This document shows, piece by piece, positions 42,471 to 51,459 of a DNA stretch of 64,000 nt. The stretch comes from Hymenobacter sp. DG25A (GTDB lineage Bacteria; Bacteroidota; Bacteroidia; Cytophagales; Hymenobacteraceae), in the NCBI RefSeq assembly GCF_001280305.1, contig NZ_CP012623.1:2728001-2792000 (forward strand), given 5' to 3'. The notes beneath the pieces were generated by a model. It was not told the origin of the DNA. It ran no database searches and saw only the letters and a list, made by a program, of their open reading frames with translations. The position numbers and the translations under genes are program-made. Numbering within the stretch: the stretch's first letter is position 1; every line of letters starts with the position of its first letter.

Positions 42471-43622
42471 CTAGAATGCCTCATTGAAGGCAAAATACAG
42501 TCCGCTGGACTCGCCGGAGCCCACGCCATAATCAATCCGGATGCTTAGCCGGTCTTTGCGGTTAACATCGATGCGCAAACCCGCGCCGCCGGCCAGGTTA
42601 AACTGGCCGGGGCGGAAATCAGTGACCTTGGGCTGCACCTGCCCCACCCCGCCAAACAACACGCCGCGCAGCCGCCAGAAGAGCTGCTGCCGCACCTCGG
42701 CCTGCGCCGAGAGCATTTGCCGGTCGCGGAAGCGGCCTTCGTAAATGCCGCGCATCATCCGCTCGCCGCCCAGGTTGGCCAGTTCCCGAAAGGGCACCGC
42801 GCCGCTATGAAATATGCCCTGCACCTGGCCGGCCAGTACAGTGCGCTCGGTTTCCAGCGGCCCGAGCACCCAGTACTGCCGCGCATCAAACTGCATGCGC
42901 GTAAATCCATAGTCGCTGCCCAGGGTTTTGCCCGCGAACAGCACGCTGGCATCCAGGAAGCGGCCGTGGTGGGCACTCAGGATATTGTCGCGGGTATCAT
43001 ACAGCAGCGCGGGGCCAATGCCGGAGGTAAGCGTGGCCTGCCGTTCGCGGGCGTCACGCTCCAGCAGCCAGTTGGGGCGGGTGCCGTCGTCGGTGAGGGC
43101 ATCGTCAATCCGCACATTATACATGTTGGTGAGGCGATACAGCCCGCCCACAAACAGGCCCGGCCGCACGCGTTTCAGCACCCGCTGGTTGAGGATAAAA
43201 ACCTCGTAGGAAATGTCGCTCTTCTCGCTTTTCCGGGTGTCGTTGCCGACGCCGTAATAGTAAATGGGGAAATTGAAGTACTGCGCCTCGCCGCCCACAA
43301 ACCACCGCTCGCCGGGGGTAAAGATGGAATGGGTGAGGCTGGCGCTGGACTGCTTGCGCTGGGTACGGTAGGCCAGCACCCGGGCATTTGAGCTGCGGGT
43401 GGTGGTATCGGCACCAAAGCGCCACACGGGCAGCACGGCGGCCCCGTAGGCCAGCCCGGTTTCCGGTTGCGAAAACACGATGGGCAGCACCGCAATTTTA
43501 ACGCGGCGCGGCTTTTTAATGGGGGCACTGGTGGCTACCGAATCGGTAGCGGGCGACTGGGCAGCGGCGGACAGCGTGAGCAGACTCAGCAGCAGCGCGG
43601 CCCCAAATTGAAACGCGGGCAT
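42471..43622 (-). CDS. BamA/TamA-type outer membrane beta-barrel protein (paralogue 2)
   Basis: Outer membrane protein of 383 aa with signal peptide (1-21). After a short linker (IKKPRRVKIAVLPIVF) the rest fits a bacterial surface antigen (Omp85-type) barrel: GLAYGAAVLPVWRFG at the start, alternating aromatic strands, and a final IRIDYGVGSGESSGLYFAFNEAF-like end closing with an aromatic residue. POTRA domains are absent. It is a close paralogue of the next gene upstream (43713), 90 bases away: the last 42 residues match at most positions. Function unknown. Confidence 0.85.
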   Translation of the reverse strand: MPAFQFGAALLLSLLTLSAAAQSPATDSVATSAPIKKPRRVKIAVLPIVFSQPETGLAYGAAVLPVWRFGADTTTRSSNARVLAYRTQRKQSSASLTHSIFTPGERWFVGGEAQYFNFPIYYYGVGNDTRKSEKSDISYEVFILNQRVLKRVRPGLFVGGLYRLTNMYNVRIDDALTDDGTRPNWLLERDARERQATLTSGIGPALLYDTRDNILSAHHGRFLDASVLFAGKTLGSDYGFTRMQFDARQYWVLGPLETERTVLAGQVQGIFHSGAVPFRELANLGGERMMRGIYEGRFRDRQMLSAQAEVRQQLFWRLRGVLFGGVGQVQPKVTDFRPGQFNLAGGAGLRIDVNRKDRLSIRIDYGVGSGESSGLYFAFNEAF

Positions 43623-43712
43623 ACGGCGGGCGTGGTTGGGAGAGGGAAGGTTGCTAAATGTACAGGTTTAACCCAGACCAGCTACTGCACGCCGCCGTTG
43701 CCTGCGCGGTTT

Positions 43713-44906
43713 CTAAAAGGCTTCGTTTACGCCAAAATACAAACCGCTATTTCCGCCGGAGCCAACGCCGTAGTCAAAGCGGATGTTGAGCCGGTCGCGG
43801 CGGTTAAACTGGAAGCGGATACCCGCGCCGCCAGCCAGCTTGATACCATCCAGGGACATGTCGTTCAGATGGGGGGCTACCTGCCCTATGCCGCCAAACA
43901 CGGCACCATTCAGGCGCCAGAACAGATGATGGCGCAGTTCGGTTTGGGCTGCCAGCAGCTGCCGGTCGCGGAAGCGGCCTTCGTAAATTCCCCGCAGCAG
44001 GCTCACGCCGCCCAGGTTGGCCAGCTCCCGGAAGGGCACGGTGCCGTTGTGAAACATACCCACTACCTGGCTGGCCCAAATGGTGCGATTGGAGCCCAGC
44101 GGCAGGAAGTAGCGCCCATCTAGCACGTAGCGCGTGAAGGTGTAGTTGCTGCCCAGGCCTTTGGTGTTGAAGATGGCCTGCAAATCCAGATAGCGACCCT
44201 TGTAGGTGCTGAGAATAACGTCCCGGCTATCATAGATAAAGGTGGGCCCGAAGCCCGAAATGCGGGTTTTCAGCGTGTCACGCCTAGGCAGGGTGCGCAG
44301 CAGGTTGGGGCGCTGCCCATCGGTGGTATTGCGGCTGTCTGACTGAATATCGCGCAGATCGGTAAAGCGGTACTGGGCGCCCACAAAAGTGTAGGGCCGG
44401 ATGCTCTTCAGCGCCCGCTGGCTGATGGTGATAAGCTTGTAGGAAATTTCGCTTTCATCCTCCTTGCGGGTATCATTTCCGATACCGTAGAAGAAAATAG
44501 GGTAGTCGAAATACTGAATGTCGCCGATAAGCAGATACCGCTCCTGGCGGGTGAAGATGGTGTGCGAGAGCTGCAGGTTCAGCTGCTTTTTCTGCGAAAA
44601 CCAGCCGCCCAGGCGGCCATTGGATTTGCGCACGGTGGTGTCGCGGCCGTGCCGCCAGGTGGGCAGGAAGGTAGCGCCCACCGCAAAGCCAGTTTCCGGC
44701 TCATAGAAAGCCACTGGGGCCGGAATAAAGCTGGGCTTGTCTGCCGGATTTTTGGGTGGCTGCGTAGGAGCTGCCGTGGCGGATGGCTGCCCGGTGGCAG
44801 ACGCGGCCGGAGCTGCTTGGAGAGAATCGGAAGCAGGGGCAGTTGTTTGGGCAAAAGCGGCCGGTGCCAGCCACAGGGCAGCCAGCAACAGGGTAATTCT
44901 ACGCAT
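43713..44906 (-). CDS. BamA/TamA-type outer membrane beta-barrel protein (paralogue 1)
   Basis: Outer membrane protein of 397 aa. Signal peptide (MRRITLLLAALWLAPAAFAQ), then a Pro/Ala/Ser/Thr-rich linker (about 20-55) instead of POTRA domains, and an Omp85-type barrel (from YEPETGFAVGATFLPTWRHG) ending in FDYGVGSGGNSGLYFGVNEAF. The same aromatic pattern ends its downstream paralogue, so the pair arose by tandem duplication. The ATG at 44921 is an alternative start. Function unknown. Confidence 0.85.
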   Translation of the reverse strand: MRRITLLLAALWLAPAAFAQTTAPASDSLQAAPAASATGQPSATAAPTQPPKNPADKPSFIPAPVAFYEPETGFAVGATFLPTWRHGRDTTVRKSNGRLGGWFSQKKQLNLQLSHTIFTRQERYLLIGDIQYFDYPIFFYGIGNDTRKEDESEISYKLITISQRALKSIRPYTFVGAQYRFTDLRDIQSDSRNTTDGQRPNLLRTLPRRDTLKTRISGFGPTFIYDSRDVILSTYKGRYLDLQAIFNTKGLGSNYTFTRYVLDGRYFLPLGSNRTIWASQVVGMFHNGTVPFRELANLGGVSLLRGIYEGRFRDRQLLAAQTELRHHLFWRLNGAVFGGIGQVAPHLNDMSLDGIKLAGGAGIRFQFNRRDRLNIRFDYGVGSGGNSGLYFGVNEAF

Positions 44907-45001
44907 GATTTGGGAATACATAAGGTGAGCAGCCGGACCTAAAAGGCACCGCCGCTTTTCCTAACGTAGCAGCCGTAACCAAGTTTTACGGTTGAGCTTA
45001 C

Positions 45002-45907
45002 CTACACCAGCAGCATGGAGAGAATGCCGGCCAGCATGAGCATTTTGCACCATAAGCTCAGCCGGGAAAAGTGCTGCTTCCGGTCGGCGCGGGCCAGCTG
45101 CCGGGAGAAAACCAGCAGCGGCAGCAGCACCAGGCCCCCCAACCATGCACCCAGCGCCCAGCGGTGCAGCTGCAGGCTCTGCCAGATGGCTCCCGTCAGG
45201 AGCACGGCCAGGTTCAGCAGGAAAAAGCCGGCCACCCATTTGGCTTTCGCCACGCCGGCCACAATGGGCAGCGTCCGGCAGTCGTGCTGCGCGTCGCCGC
45301 GCATATCTTCAATATCCTTAATGATTTCGCGCACCACGGAGAGCAGAAAGGCGGCCAGCGCATAGGCCCAGACGGCTTGGTTGCCGGTGCGCAGCTGCAG
45401 CTCCGGCAGCAGTACTGAGGCGGCCGTGAGGGCAGCAATACTCACATTGCCTACTAAAGCCACCCGCTTAAACCGCACCGAGTAGCCCCACAGCAGCAGC
45501 GCCGAGCCCATGTGCACCAGCCCCAGCAGCGGAGACAACGCCCCGCTGATGAGAATACCCAGCCCCGACAAAATCAGGTGGGTGAGCATGGCGTGGCGCC
45601 GGTTGATGGCACGGCCCACCACCAAGCGCTCGGGCCGGTTGATGGCATCAATCTTTACATCATAATAATCATTGATGATGTAGCCGGCCGCCGCCACGCA
45701 TACCGTAGCCAGCATCAGGAGGGCAAAGGGTACGTCCAGCGGTTTTATCTGGGGTACCTGCGGCCGCAGCAGGCTAATGCGCACCAGCACCATGCACAGC
45801 ATGATGATGAGCAGGTTGGGCAGGCGCACCAGCCGCCATAGCTCCCGCAACCCGGCACCCGAAGGCGCCGCGGTAGCGGCAGAAGCAGGAGGAAACGAGG
45901 CAGCCAT
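45002..45907 (-). CDS. UbiA-family prenyltransferase
   Basis: Integral membrane prenyltransferase of 301 aa with about eight helices. The two prenyl-diphosphate motifs are NDYYDVKIDAINRPE and DIEDMRGDAQHD. Relatives in the phylum are annotated as geranylgeranylglycerol-phosphate geranylgeranyltransferase-like or as quinone prenyltransferases; the acceptor cannot be told from sequence. I chose the ATG at 45907, since the frame open to 46018 adds 37 residues that run through the csp terminator. Confidence 0.88.
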   Translation of the reverse strand: MAASFPPASAATAAPSGAGLRELWRLVRLPNLLIIMLCMVLVRISLLRPQVPQIKPLDVPFALLMLATVCVAAAGYIINDYYDVKIDAINRPERLVVGRAINRRHAMLTHLILSGLGILISGALSPLLGLVHMGSALLLWGYSVRFKRVALVGNVSIAALTAASVLLPELQLRTGNQAVWAYALAAFLLSVVREIIKDIEDMRGDAQHDCRTLPIVAGVAKAKWVAGFFLLNLAVLLTGAIWQSLQLHRWALGAWLGGLVLLPLLVFSRQLARADRKQHFSRLSLWCKMLMLAGILSMLLV

Positions 45908-45972
45908 ATGCAAACGCAACTCAGAGGAAGATACAAAGATGCCACATGACCCGCGTACTACCAGCCGGCCGC

Positions 45973-46010
45973 AAAAAAAGGAAAGCCTCCCCATACTGGA
46001 GAGGCTTTCC
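45973..46010 (-). terminator. Intrinsic terminator of the cold shock gene
   Basis: 10-bp perfect stem GGAAAGCCTC (45980-45989) with complement 46001-46010. On the minus strand it is followed by a run of seven Ts, 30 bases after the cold shock gene stop. Confidence 0.85.
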
Positions 46011-46039
46011 GTAAGCAAAAAACTTGTCAGGCCGGAGCC

Positions 46040-46234
46040 TTACACCTTCTTTACATTCACCGCATTAACACCTTTGCGGCCTTCCTGCGTTTCAAACTCC
46101 ACGCGGTCATTTTGCTGAATCTGGCCCCCGTTAAGGCCGGTAACATGGACGAAGAAATCTTCCTTCGTGCCGTCTTCCGTAATGAAGCCGTAGCCCTTCG
46201 ACTCATTATAGAATTTTACGGTTCCTGTTTTCAT
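46040..46234 (-). CDS. Cold shock protein, CspA family
   Basis: Single-domain nucleic acid chaperone of 64 aa. RNP1 is KGYGFI and RNP2 is DFFVH; the start MKTGTVKFYNESKGYGF is typical. Binds single-stranded RNA/DNA and melts RNA structures. Its 114-base leader (46235-46348) is AT-rich, as common for csp genes, with a TATCTTTA box near 46270. Own terminator, so expressed alone. Confidence 0.95.
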   Translation of the reverse strand: MKTGTVKFYNESKGYGFITEDGTKEDFFVHVTGLNGGQIQQNDRVEFETQEGRKGVNAVNVKKV

Positions 46235-46348
46235 GAAAAGAATAAGAAAGTGTGAATGGATGATTTTGTAAAGATAGAGGGATTTTATAAAAACACAACT
46301 GGTGTTTTCACCTCTAAAAATTCACAAAAACTACCCATAAAACCTTCT

Positions 46349-46852
46349 CTACCAGGTCTGTTGGCACTTCATTACGTTTTCCACCAGCTCGCGCACGGCG
46401 CCTTTGCCGCCGGGTAGCTGGGCTATGTAATTGCAGATTTCGCGCACATCGGTGGCGGCATCGGAGGGGCAGGCGGCAATGGCGCAACGGCGCATTACTT
46501 CCACATCGGGCATATCGTCACCCATGTAAGCAATGTGGGCGGGGTCCAGGCGGTGCAGGTTGATGTACTTGTTGAAGATGACCATCTTATCATCTACCCC
46601 CAGGTAAATATCCTGCACGTCCAGGGACTCCAGCCGGCGGCGCACGCCTTCTTCCTCGCGGCCGGAAATGACCACAATGCGGTAGCCTTTGCGCAGGGCG
46701 TGACGGATAGCAAATCCGTCGCGGATGTGGAAGGCGCGGGCCTGCTCACCGGAGTTCAGCGCCAGCAGAGTGCCATCGGTCAGCACCCCATCCACATCCA
46801 AAATAAAGGCCTTCACTGCCGATAGATCCGGCATTTCTACAACTACTGACAT
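46349..46852 (-). CDS. kdsC: KdsC-type HAD phosphatase
   Basis: Phosphatase of 167 aa of the KDO-8-phosphate phosphatase class, giving KDO for lipid A core synthesis. HAD motif I is DVDGVLTDG (19-27), motif II contains VVISGREEEGV, and motif III/IV is AYMGDDMPDVEVM. No cap domain, as in tetrameric KdsC. The ATG at 46852 fits the family; the frame open to 47047 adds 65 unrelated residues. It follows iscX and fdx on the same strand. Confidence 0.88.
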   Translation of the reverse strand: MSVVVEMPDLSAVKAFILDVDGVLTDGTLLALNSGEQARAFHIRDGFAIRHALRKGYRIVVISGREEEGVRRRLESLDVQDIYLGVDDKMVIFNKYINLHRLDPAHIAYMGDDMPDVEVMRRCAIAACPSDAATDVREICNYIAQLPGGKGAVRELVENVMKCQQTW

Positions 46853-46958
46853 GCAAGCGGGATAAACAAAGGAGAGCCTGGCAAAAGATAACGAAGTCCT
46901 GGTTAGGAAAGCAACCAACGGTTGCCAGGCCAGGACAAAGGCGCCGGACCCGGACTTT

Positions 46959-47198
46959 TTATTTCTGGTTGTCGCGCCACTCGTACACCCACTTGGCCTG
47001 AATCTGCTCCAGGTGACCTTCGGTAGCCTGCTCGCGGGTGCCTTCAAAGTTGGGCAGGGTCAGCACCCAGTCCAGCAGGTCAGTGAAGCGGATGCGGTAT
47101 ATCTTGGCTTCGGAAAAGTCGTCGCCGAATTTCTCATACAGCGCCATGGCAATATCCTCATGGTCGCTCCACTTGATGGGGGGCTCGAAATGATTCAT
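46959..47198 (-). CDS. iscX: Fe-S cluster assembly adaptor IscX
   Basis: Small acidic protein of 79 aa that in other bacteria binds the cysteine desulfurase IscS and iron as a regulator of Fe-S assembly. The pattern WSDHEDIAMALYEKF, then RFTDLLDWVLTLPNFEG and a terminal WVYEWRD matches IscX. It lies 97 bases downstream of fdx, recalling the hscA-fdx-iscX end of the isc operon, yet no iscSUA or hsc genes are in the window. Confidence 0.88.
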   Translation of the reverse strand: MNHFEPPIKWSDHEDIAMALYEKFGDDFSEAKIYRIRFTDLLDWVLTLPNFEGTREQATEGHLEQIQAKWVYEWRDNQK

Positions 47199-47295
47199 CT
47201 TAATTTCGGTTGAAAGTGGTCAGTTGCCCGTTGCTGATGGGCCGGGGCCCGCAGCCTAAACGGGCAACCGGCCAATCAGAATGAAAAACTGAAAT

Positions 47296-47625
47296 TTAGT
47301 GGCCCAGAAAATCCTGCGGCGGCACCAGAATAACCAGGTCTTCGTGGCCCTGTACTACGCACTGGCAGCCCAGGCGGGAGTTGATGCGAGGATTGGCGGC
47401 CCGGTCGATGAAGTCTTCTTCTTTGTCGGTGATTTCCGGCAGATCAGCCTCGCCCTGCAGCACATATACGTGGCAGGTGCTGCAGCCGCAAACGCCGCCG
47501 CAGTTGTGCTGCAGCTGAATACCATTGTTCAGAGCAACATCCAGCACCGATTCTCCCTCCGCGGCCACATGGGTCTGCTCGGGCTGTCCGTCCTCGAATT
47601 TAAAGGTGATATTAACAGCTTTCAC
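47296..47625 (-). CDS. fdx: 2Fe-2S adrenodoxin-type ferredoxin (Isc type)
   Basis: Ferredoxin of 109 aa. Cluster ligands: Cys42, Cys48, Cys51 and Cys87 in adrenodoxin-type spacing; additional Cys46 and Cys89 flank them. I chose the GTG at 47625 because the promoter (-7 at 47657-47664) would place the RNA start near 47650, too close for a TTG start at 47646. Isc-type ferredoxins donate electrons for cluster assembly, and iscX directly downstream supports that role. Confidence 0.9.
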   Translation of the reverse strand: MKAVNITFKFEDGQPEQTHVAAEGESVLDVALNNGIQLQHNCGGVCGCSTCHVYVLQGEADLPEITDKEEDFIDRAANPRINSRLGCQCVVQGHEDLVILVPPQDFLGH

Positions 47626-47656
47626 GGTGTGGGGGTAAAGTGGCAAATTGCGGGCA

Positions 47657-47687
47657 CAAAGGTAGGCAGGCAGCCCCCGGAATCAAA
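47657..47687 (-). promoter_or_regulatory. Promoter of fdx-iscX
   Basis: Minus-strand TTTG (47684-47687), 19 bases, TACCTTTG (47657-47664): both elements of the Bacteroidota consensus at ideal spacing. It overlaps the last codons of the upstream gene. Confidence 0.7.
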
Positions 47688-48516
47688 GTTGCGCGTTGGA
47701 TATACCCGGGCCCTGAGGATGTTGGCGCTGAATGTCCCGGGTAAGCTGGGCATACAGCTCCTGCCAGGCAGGATGGGCCGCCAACGCCGCCCGGTGCGCG
47801 GCCAGCGTGGGCTCATCGTGGCGTATGGCCGGGCCGGTTTGCACGCTGAAGGGCGCATGGCTCAGTGCTTTATCCATAGTTTCGCGCACCAGGGGCTCCA
47901 GCAGCAATAAAGGCAGCCCGGCCTCGGCCAACAGCTGATGACTGATGCCCAGCAAATGGTTGGTGAAGTTGCAGGCGAAAACCGCTGCTATATGAATGGC
48001 CTGGCGCTGCGGTGTGGCTACCAGCTGGGTACGCTGAGGACTCAGGCTGCGGCCCAGCGCCAGCAGCAGGGCCTCGGCGGCCGGCTCGGCGGCTTCTATG
48101 CATAGCGGCACGTGTGCCCAGTTGATGCTGCGGCCCGGGCTGAAGGTTTGTAAGGGGTAAAGCACGCCTCCGCGCAGGGACGGGTAGGCGGCAAACACCG
48201 CCAGCGGCACCGTACCGGAGGTATGCGCCACCACGCTCCCGGCCGGAAACCGCGCCTGCTGTAATACCACCGGAATAGCGGCATCGGGCACGGCCAGCAG
48301 ATAAACGGCCGCGGGCGGCAGCAGGGTAAAATCAAGAGAGGAAAGGGCGGGAGTGCCGGGCACGGTGGCGGCCACGGCGGCGGCATGGGCCGGCGTGCGG
48401 CTCCATACGCCGGCCAGCTCCCAGCCGGCCTGGGCCAGCGCCGGTACCAGCTGAGCGGCTACCTTTCCCGCTCCTATTACCAGCACGCGCCGCTCAAAAT
48501 CAGAAATGCTTGTCAT
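47683..48516 (-). CDS. Rossmann-fold/DUF2520 protein
   Basis: Protein of 277 aa: an NAD(P)-type Rossmann domain (VLVIGAGKVAAQLVPAL, about 9-25) like that of NADP-dependent dehydrogenases, followed by a helical DUF2520 domain with AIHIAAVFACNFTNHL. It resembles the pyrroline-5-carboxylate/ketopantoate reductase-like superfamily, but no substrate is known for DUF2520 proteins. In this phylum such genes often sit beside kdsC, as here. The ATG at 48516 is preferred over the GTG at 48525. Confidence 0.85.
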   Translation of the reverse strand: MTSISDFERRVLVIGAGKVAAQLVPALAQAGWELAGVWSRTPAHAAAVAATVPGTPALSSLDFTLLPPAAVYLLAVPDAAIPVVLQQARFPAGSVVAHTSGTVPLAVFAAYPSLRGGVLYPLQTFSPGRSINWAHVPLCIEAAEPAAEALLLALGRSLSPQRTQLVATPQRQAIHIAAVFACNFTNHLLGISHQLLAEAGLPLLLLEPLVRETMDKALSHAPFSVQTGPAIRHDEPTLAAHRAALAAHPAWQELYAQLTRDIQRQHPQGPGISNAQL

Positions 48517-48675
48517 AGAGGGCACAAAATTGCGCCGAAAGAATCAACTTATTCTCTGAGCCCAGAATTTTCCTATCTAACTTAACAAGGTGCAAAAAGT
48601 TATGCGGGAATGCGGGGTGAAACCGGCACCTTTGCGCTTAGGATTTATTTGAGTCTAACTCTACTCTCTTGCTAT

Positions 48676-51351
48676 ATGAAGAAACTGTACACCTTACTCC
48701 ATCATTCCTGCCGGGCAGTAACCTGCCTGATGATTTTGCTGGCCGCTATGCCGGCCGGGGCCCAACGGCTAAACTACTCCAGCCGCGGTTTCTCCCTGTT
48801 AGCGGGCACTTACACTGACCTGGGCACCGAAGGCACCGTTATTACGCTGCCCAATGCCGAAACCTTTAACTCGGCACCGCAGGAGATTGGGTTTGCCTTT
48901 CAGTTTAACGGGCAGACTTTTACCCAGTTTATTTTTAATACCAACGGTTTTCTGCGACTCGGCACTGAGCCGCCGAAAACCTCCCGGGCAGAAACTGAGG
49001 GAGGTATCACGAATGGACCCATTACCAGCTCAGACCCTGCTGATACCAACCTGATTTCGCCCTTCAGCATAAGTCTGGCCGGGTCTTCTACCAAAACGCC
49101 TGAGTACCGCGTGGCTACCACCGGCACGGCACCCAATCGGGTATGCACCATTCAGTGGAAAAACGTAGCTGATCTAGGAGCACTAAAGCTCCGCCAATAT
49201 GAGAGCCTGTCGTTCCAGATAAAGCTCTACGAAACCAGCAATACCATTGAGTTTATCTACGACACCATTACACCTACCAGTAATGCGGTCAGCACCCTGC
49301 TGGCCGGTGTGGGGATTAAGGGTGCTGGTATAGCGGAATTTCAGCAGGTGATGGTTGGCAAAACCAGCACGGCAACCTGGGCAGCGGCCAAAGCCATCAA
49401 TACCAAGTACACCAGCAACGCCAATGCCTTTGGCATGCGCCGCACGGAATTGCCCACCGCTGGCCTCACGTATCAGTTTAAAGCCACGCCCCAGCAGGAT
49501 GCCGCCGTATTCAATGTGTATACGCTGGGTCAGTTGCCCCTTACCGGCGCATCGCCGCACAAAGTGACTGCGCGTATTAACAACACGGGCTTAGAGGCTC
49601 TGAGTGGCCTGAAAGTGACACTGACGGTTACCGGGGCCACCGAATTTACCACCACCCGCACCATTGATTTGCCGCAGTATGAATCGGCATTGGTAGAGTT
49701 TGAGGGCTATACTCCTTCCCAGAGCGGCACCAACCAGGTAACGGTAAGCCTCGCCAACGATGATGATAACACCAGCAATACGCTCACGCTCACGCAGGAG
49801 GTAACCCCCGCGCTGCTTAGCTACTCCGATAATTCCCCAATCCTCGTCAACACGCGTCGCTACGATGAGCGGCTTACCCTGGTACGGCACACGCTGGTAC
49901 AGCCGAAGGCTATTGAGGCCATCAAAATACTGGTGGGCACCAGCACCTTCAACACCGGCCAAACGGTGTACGGGGTAGTGCTGGACGCTACCGGCAAAAT
50001 CATTGGCCGCTCGCCTAACTACCGGGTTGCCGCCGAAGACCTCGGGCTGGAGCACACTTTCACCCTGTATTCGCCTATCAAAATGGACGCGAATACGGAC
50101 TATTACTTTGGAGTAGCCCAAACGCTTCTCACAGGTAAAGCTGGCTACGAAGTGGTAGCGGAGCAGGCCGAAGCACCGGTGCGGGACAATGCCTATTTTC
50201 AGGCTTCCCTGGATGGCAGCAACCTCCTGCCGTTCCTGACCAGCCGCTTCGTTATTACGGGTAAGCTCATAGACGTGCCCACCTGCCTGGCGCCTTTACA
50301 GCTGGCGGCTTCTGATATCACCGCCGATGGCGTAACGCTGACCTTCCCCACTGTGGAGGGCGCCCCTGCTTATGCCATAGAATATGGCCCGAAGGGCTTT
50401 ATGCCCGGCACCGGCCAAGGCACTATTGTTACTAATGTAACGACCAGCCCCTACCAGCTGACCGGCATGCCCGCCGGTACGCTGTATGATGTATACGTGC
50501 GCACGGCCTGCTCCGAGACCAGCACCAGCGGTTTTGTAGGCCCCATTGCGGTGCAAACGGAATGCGGCCCCGTAGTAGCGGCTACCATTCCCTACATTCT
50601 CGATTTTAGTAAAGTGACGGCGGGCACGCTACCATGCGGGGTTACTGTTTTCAATGCCAACCCCGACCAGGACGAATACAAGTACACCTGGGAAGTAGCT
50701 CCGGACCCCGCCGCGGACTACCAGAATGCTATGAAGTCCACTTCTGGTGGTACTGGCCCTTCCGACGACTGGTTTTTCACCGCGCCACTCCAGCTCAATG
50801 CCGGCAGCCGTTATCTGGTGAGCTTCGATTACCATGGTTTCAGCGCTTCTTTAGCTCATGCGCTGGCTGTTTCCTACGGCAGCGCCGCCACGGTGGAAAG
50901 TCAGAACACAGTGCTATGGAGCAAGACTGATATTACTAACAAGGAGTATGTACCCGCAGAGGGTGTGGCTGTTATTGAGCCCGCTACCACCGGGAGCTAC
51001 CACGTGGGATTCCATACAACCACTGAAACGGGCCACCTCCATATGTACGTCAAGAACGTGCAGGTGGTAGCCGCTGAGGTAACGGCCGCCTCCAGTGCCC
51101 TGGCCCGCGCTATCAGTGCCTACCCCAACCCCGCGGCTGACCAGCTGCTGCTGGAAGTGCGCGGTGCCAATGCCAAAGGCGCCCTGCAGGTGGAAATCGT
51201 GAATATGCTGGGCCAGCGCGTGTACGCCGGCACCGCCCGCGACAACTTCATCACCCGCCTGAATGTATCTTCCCTGGCTGCCGGCCGCTACATTCTGAAA
51301 GTGCAGTCGGCCGATGGCTACGCGGTGCGGGCCATCCAGGTGCAGCACTAG
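48676..51351 (+). CDS. Surface protein with fibronectin III domain and T9SS sorting domain
   Basis: Secreted protein of 891 aa. Signal peptide 1-30 (ending GAQ), an N-terminal beta domain (LNYSSRGFSLLAGTYTDLG...NTNGFLRLG), an ancillary Ig-like region (about 280-375), a fibronectin type III-like domain (about 540-630) and a cleaved-adhesin-like segment (DFSKVTAGTLPCGV; YTWEV; DDWFFTAPLQL). The last 75 residues (AYPNPAADQLLLEV) are a type A sorting signal for T9SS export. Probably an adhesin or surface-attached binding protein; ligand unknown. The ATG at 48676 starts the signal peptide. Confidence 0.85.
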   Translation: MKKLYTLLHHSCRAVTCLMILLAAMPAGAQRLNYSSRGFSLLAGTYTDLGTEGTVITLPNAETFNSAPQEIGFAFQFNGQTFTQFIFNTNGFLRLGTEPPKTSRAETEGGITNGPITSSDPADTNLISPFSISLAGSSTKTPEYRVATTGTAPNRVCTIQWKNVADLGALKLRQYESLSFQIKLYETSNTIEFIYDTITPTSNAVSTLLAGVGIKGAGIAEFQQVMVGKTSTATWAAAKAINTKYTSNANAFGMRRTELPTAGLTYQFKATPQQDAAVFNVYTLGQLPLTGASPHKVTARINNTGLEALSGLKVTLTVTGATEFTTTRTIDLPQYESALVEFEGYTPSQSGTNQVTVSLANDDDNTSNTLTLTQEVTPALLSYSDNSPILVNTRRYDERLTLVRHTLVQPKAIEAIKILVGTSTFNTGQTVYGVVLDATGKIIGRSPNYRVAAEDLGLEHTFTLYSPIKMDANTDYYFGVAQTLLTGKAGYEVVAEQAEAPVRDNAYFQASLDGSNLLPFLTSRFVITGKLIDVPTCLAPLQLAASDITADGVTLTFPTVEGAPAYAIEYGPKGFMPGTGQGTIVTNVTTSPYQLTGMPAGTLYDVYVRTACSETSTSGFVGPIAVQTECGPVVAATIPYILDFSKVTAGTLPCGVTVFNANPDQDEYKYTWEVAPDPAADYQNAMKSTSGGTGPSDDWFFTAPLQLNAGSRYLVSFDYHGFSASLAHALAVSYGSAATVESQNTVLWSKTDITNKEYVPAEGVAVIEPATTGSYHVGFHTTTETGHLHMYVKNVQVVAAEVTAASSALARAISAYPNPAADQLLLEVRGANAKGALQVEIVNMLGQRVYAGTARDNFITRLNVSSLAAGRYILKVQSADGYAVRAIQVQH

Positions 51352-51402
51352 GTATTTTGTTAACTGATTTATTAGCCTGCATCTCTGACGCAGGCGCAAC
51401 AG

Positions 51403-51436
51403 AAAAGCCCGAACCAATGTGGTTCGGGCTTTTTTG
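51403..51436. terminator. Bidirectional terminator between the surface protein gene and ccmF
   Basis: 14-bp perfect stem AAAAGCCCGAACCA (51403-51416) with complement 51420-51433, 3-nt loop, T-run on both strands. Confidence 0.9.
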
Positions 51437-51459
51437 TTGAAAGTAATGTGCAGCTTAAT

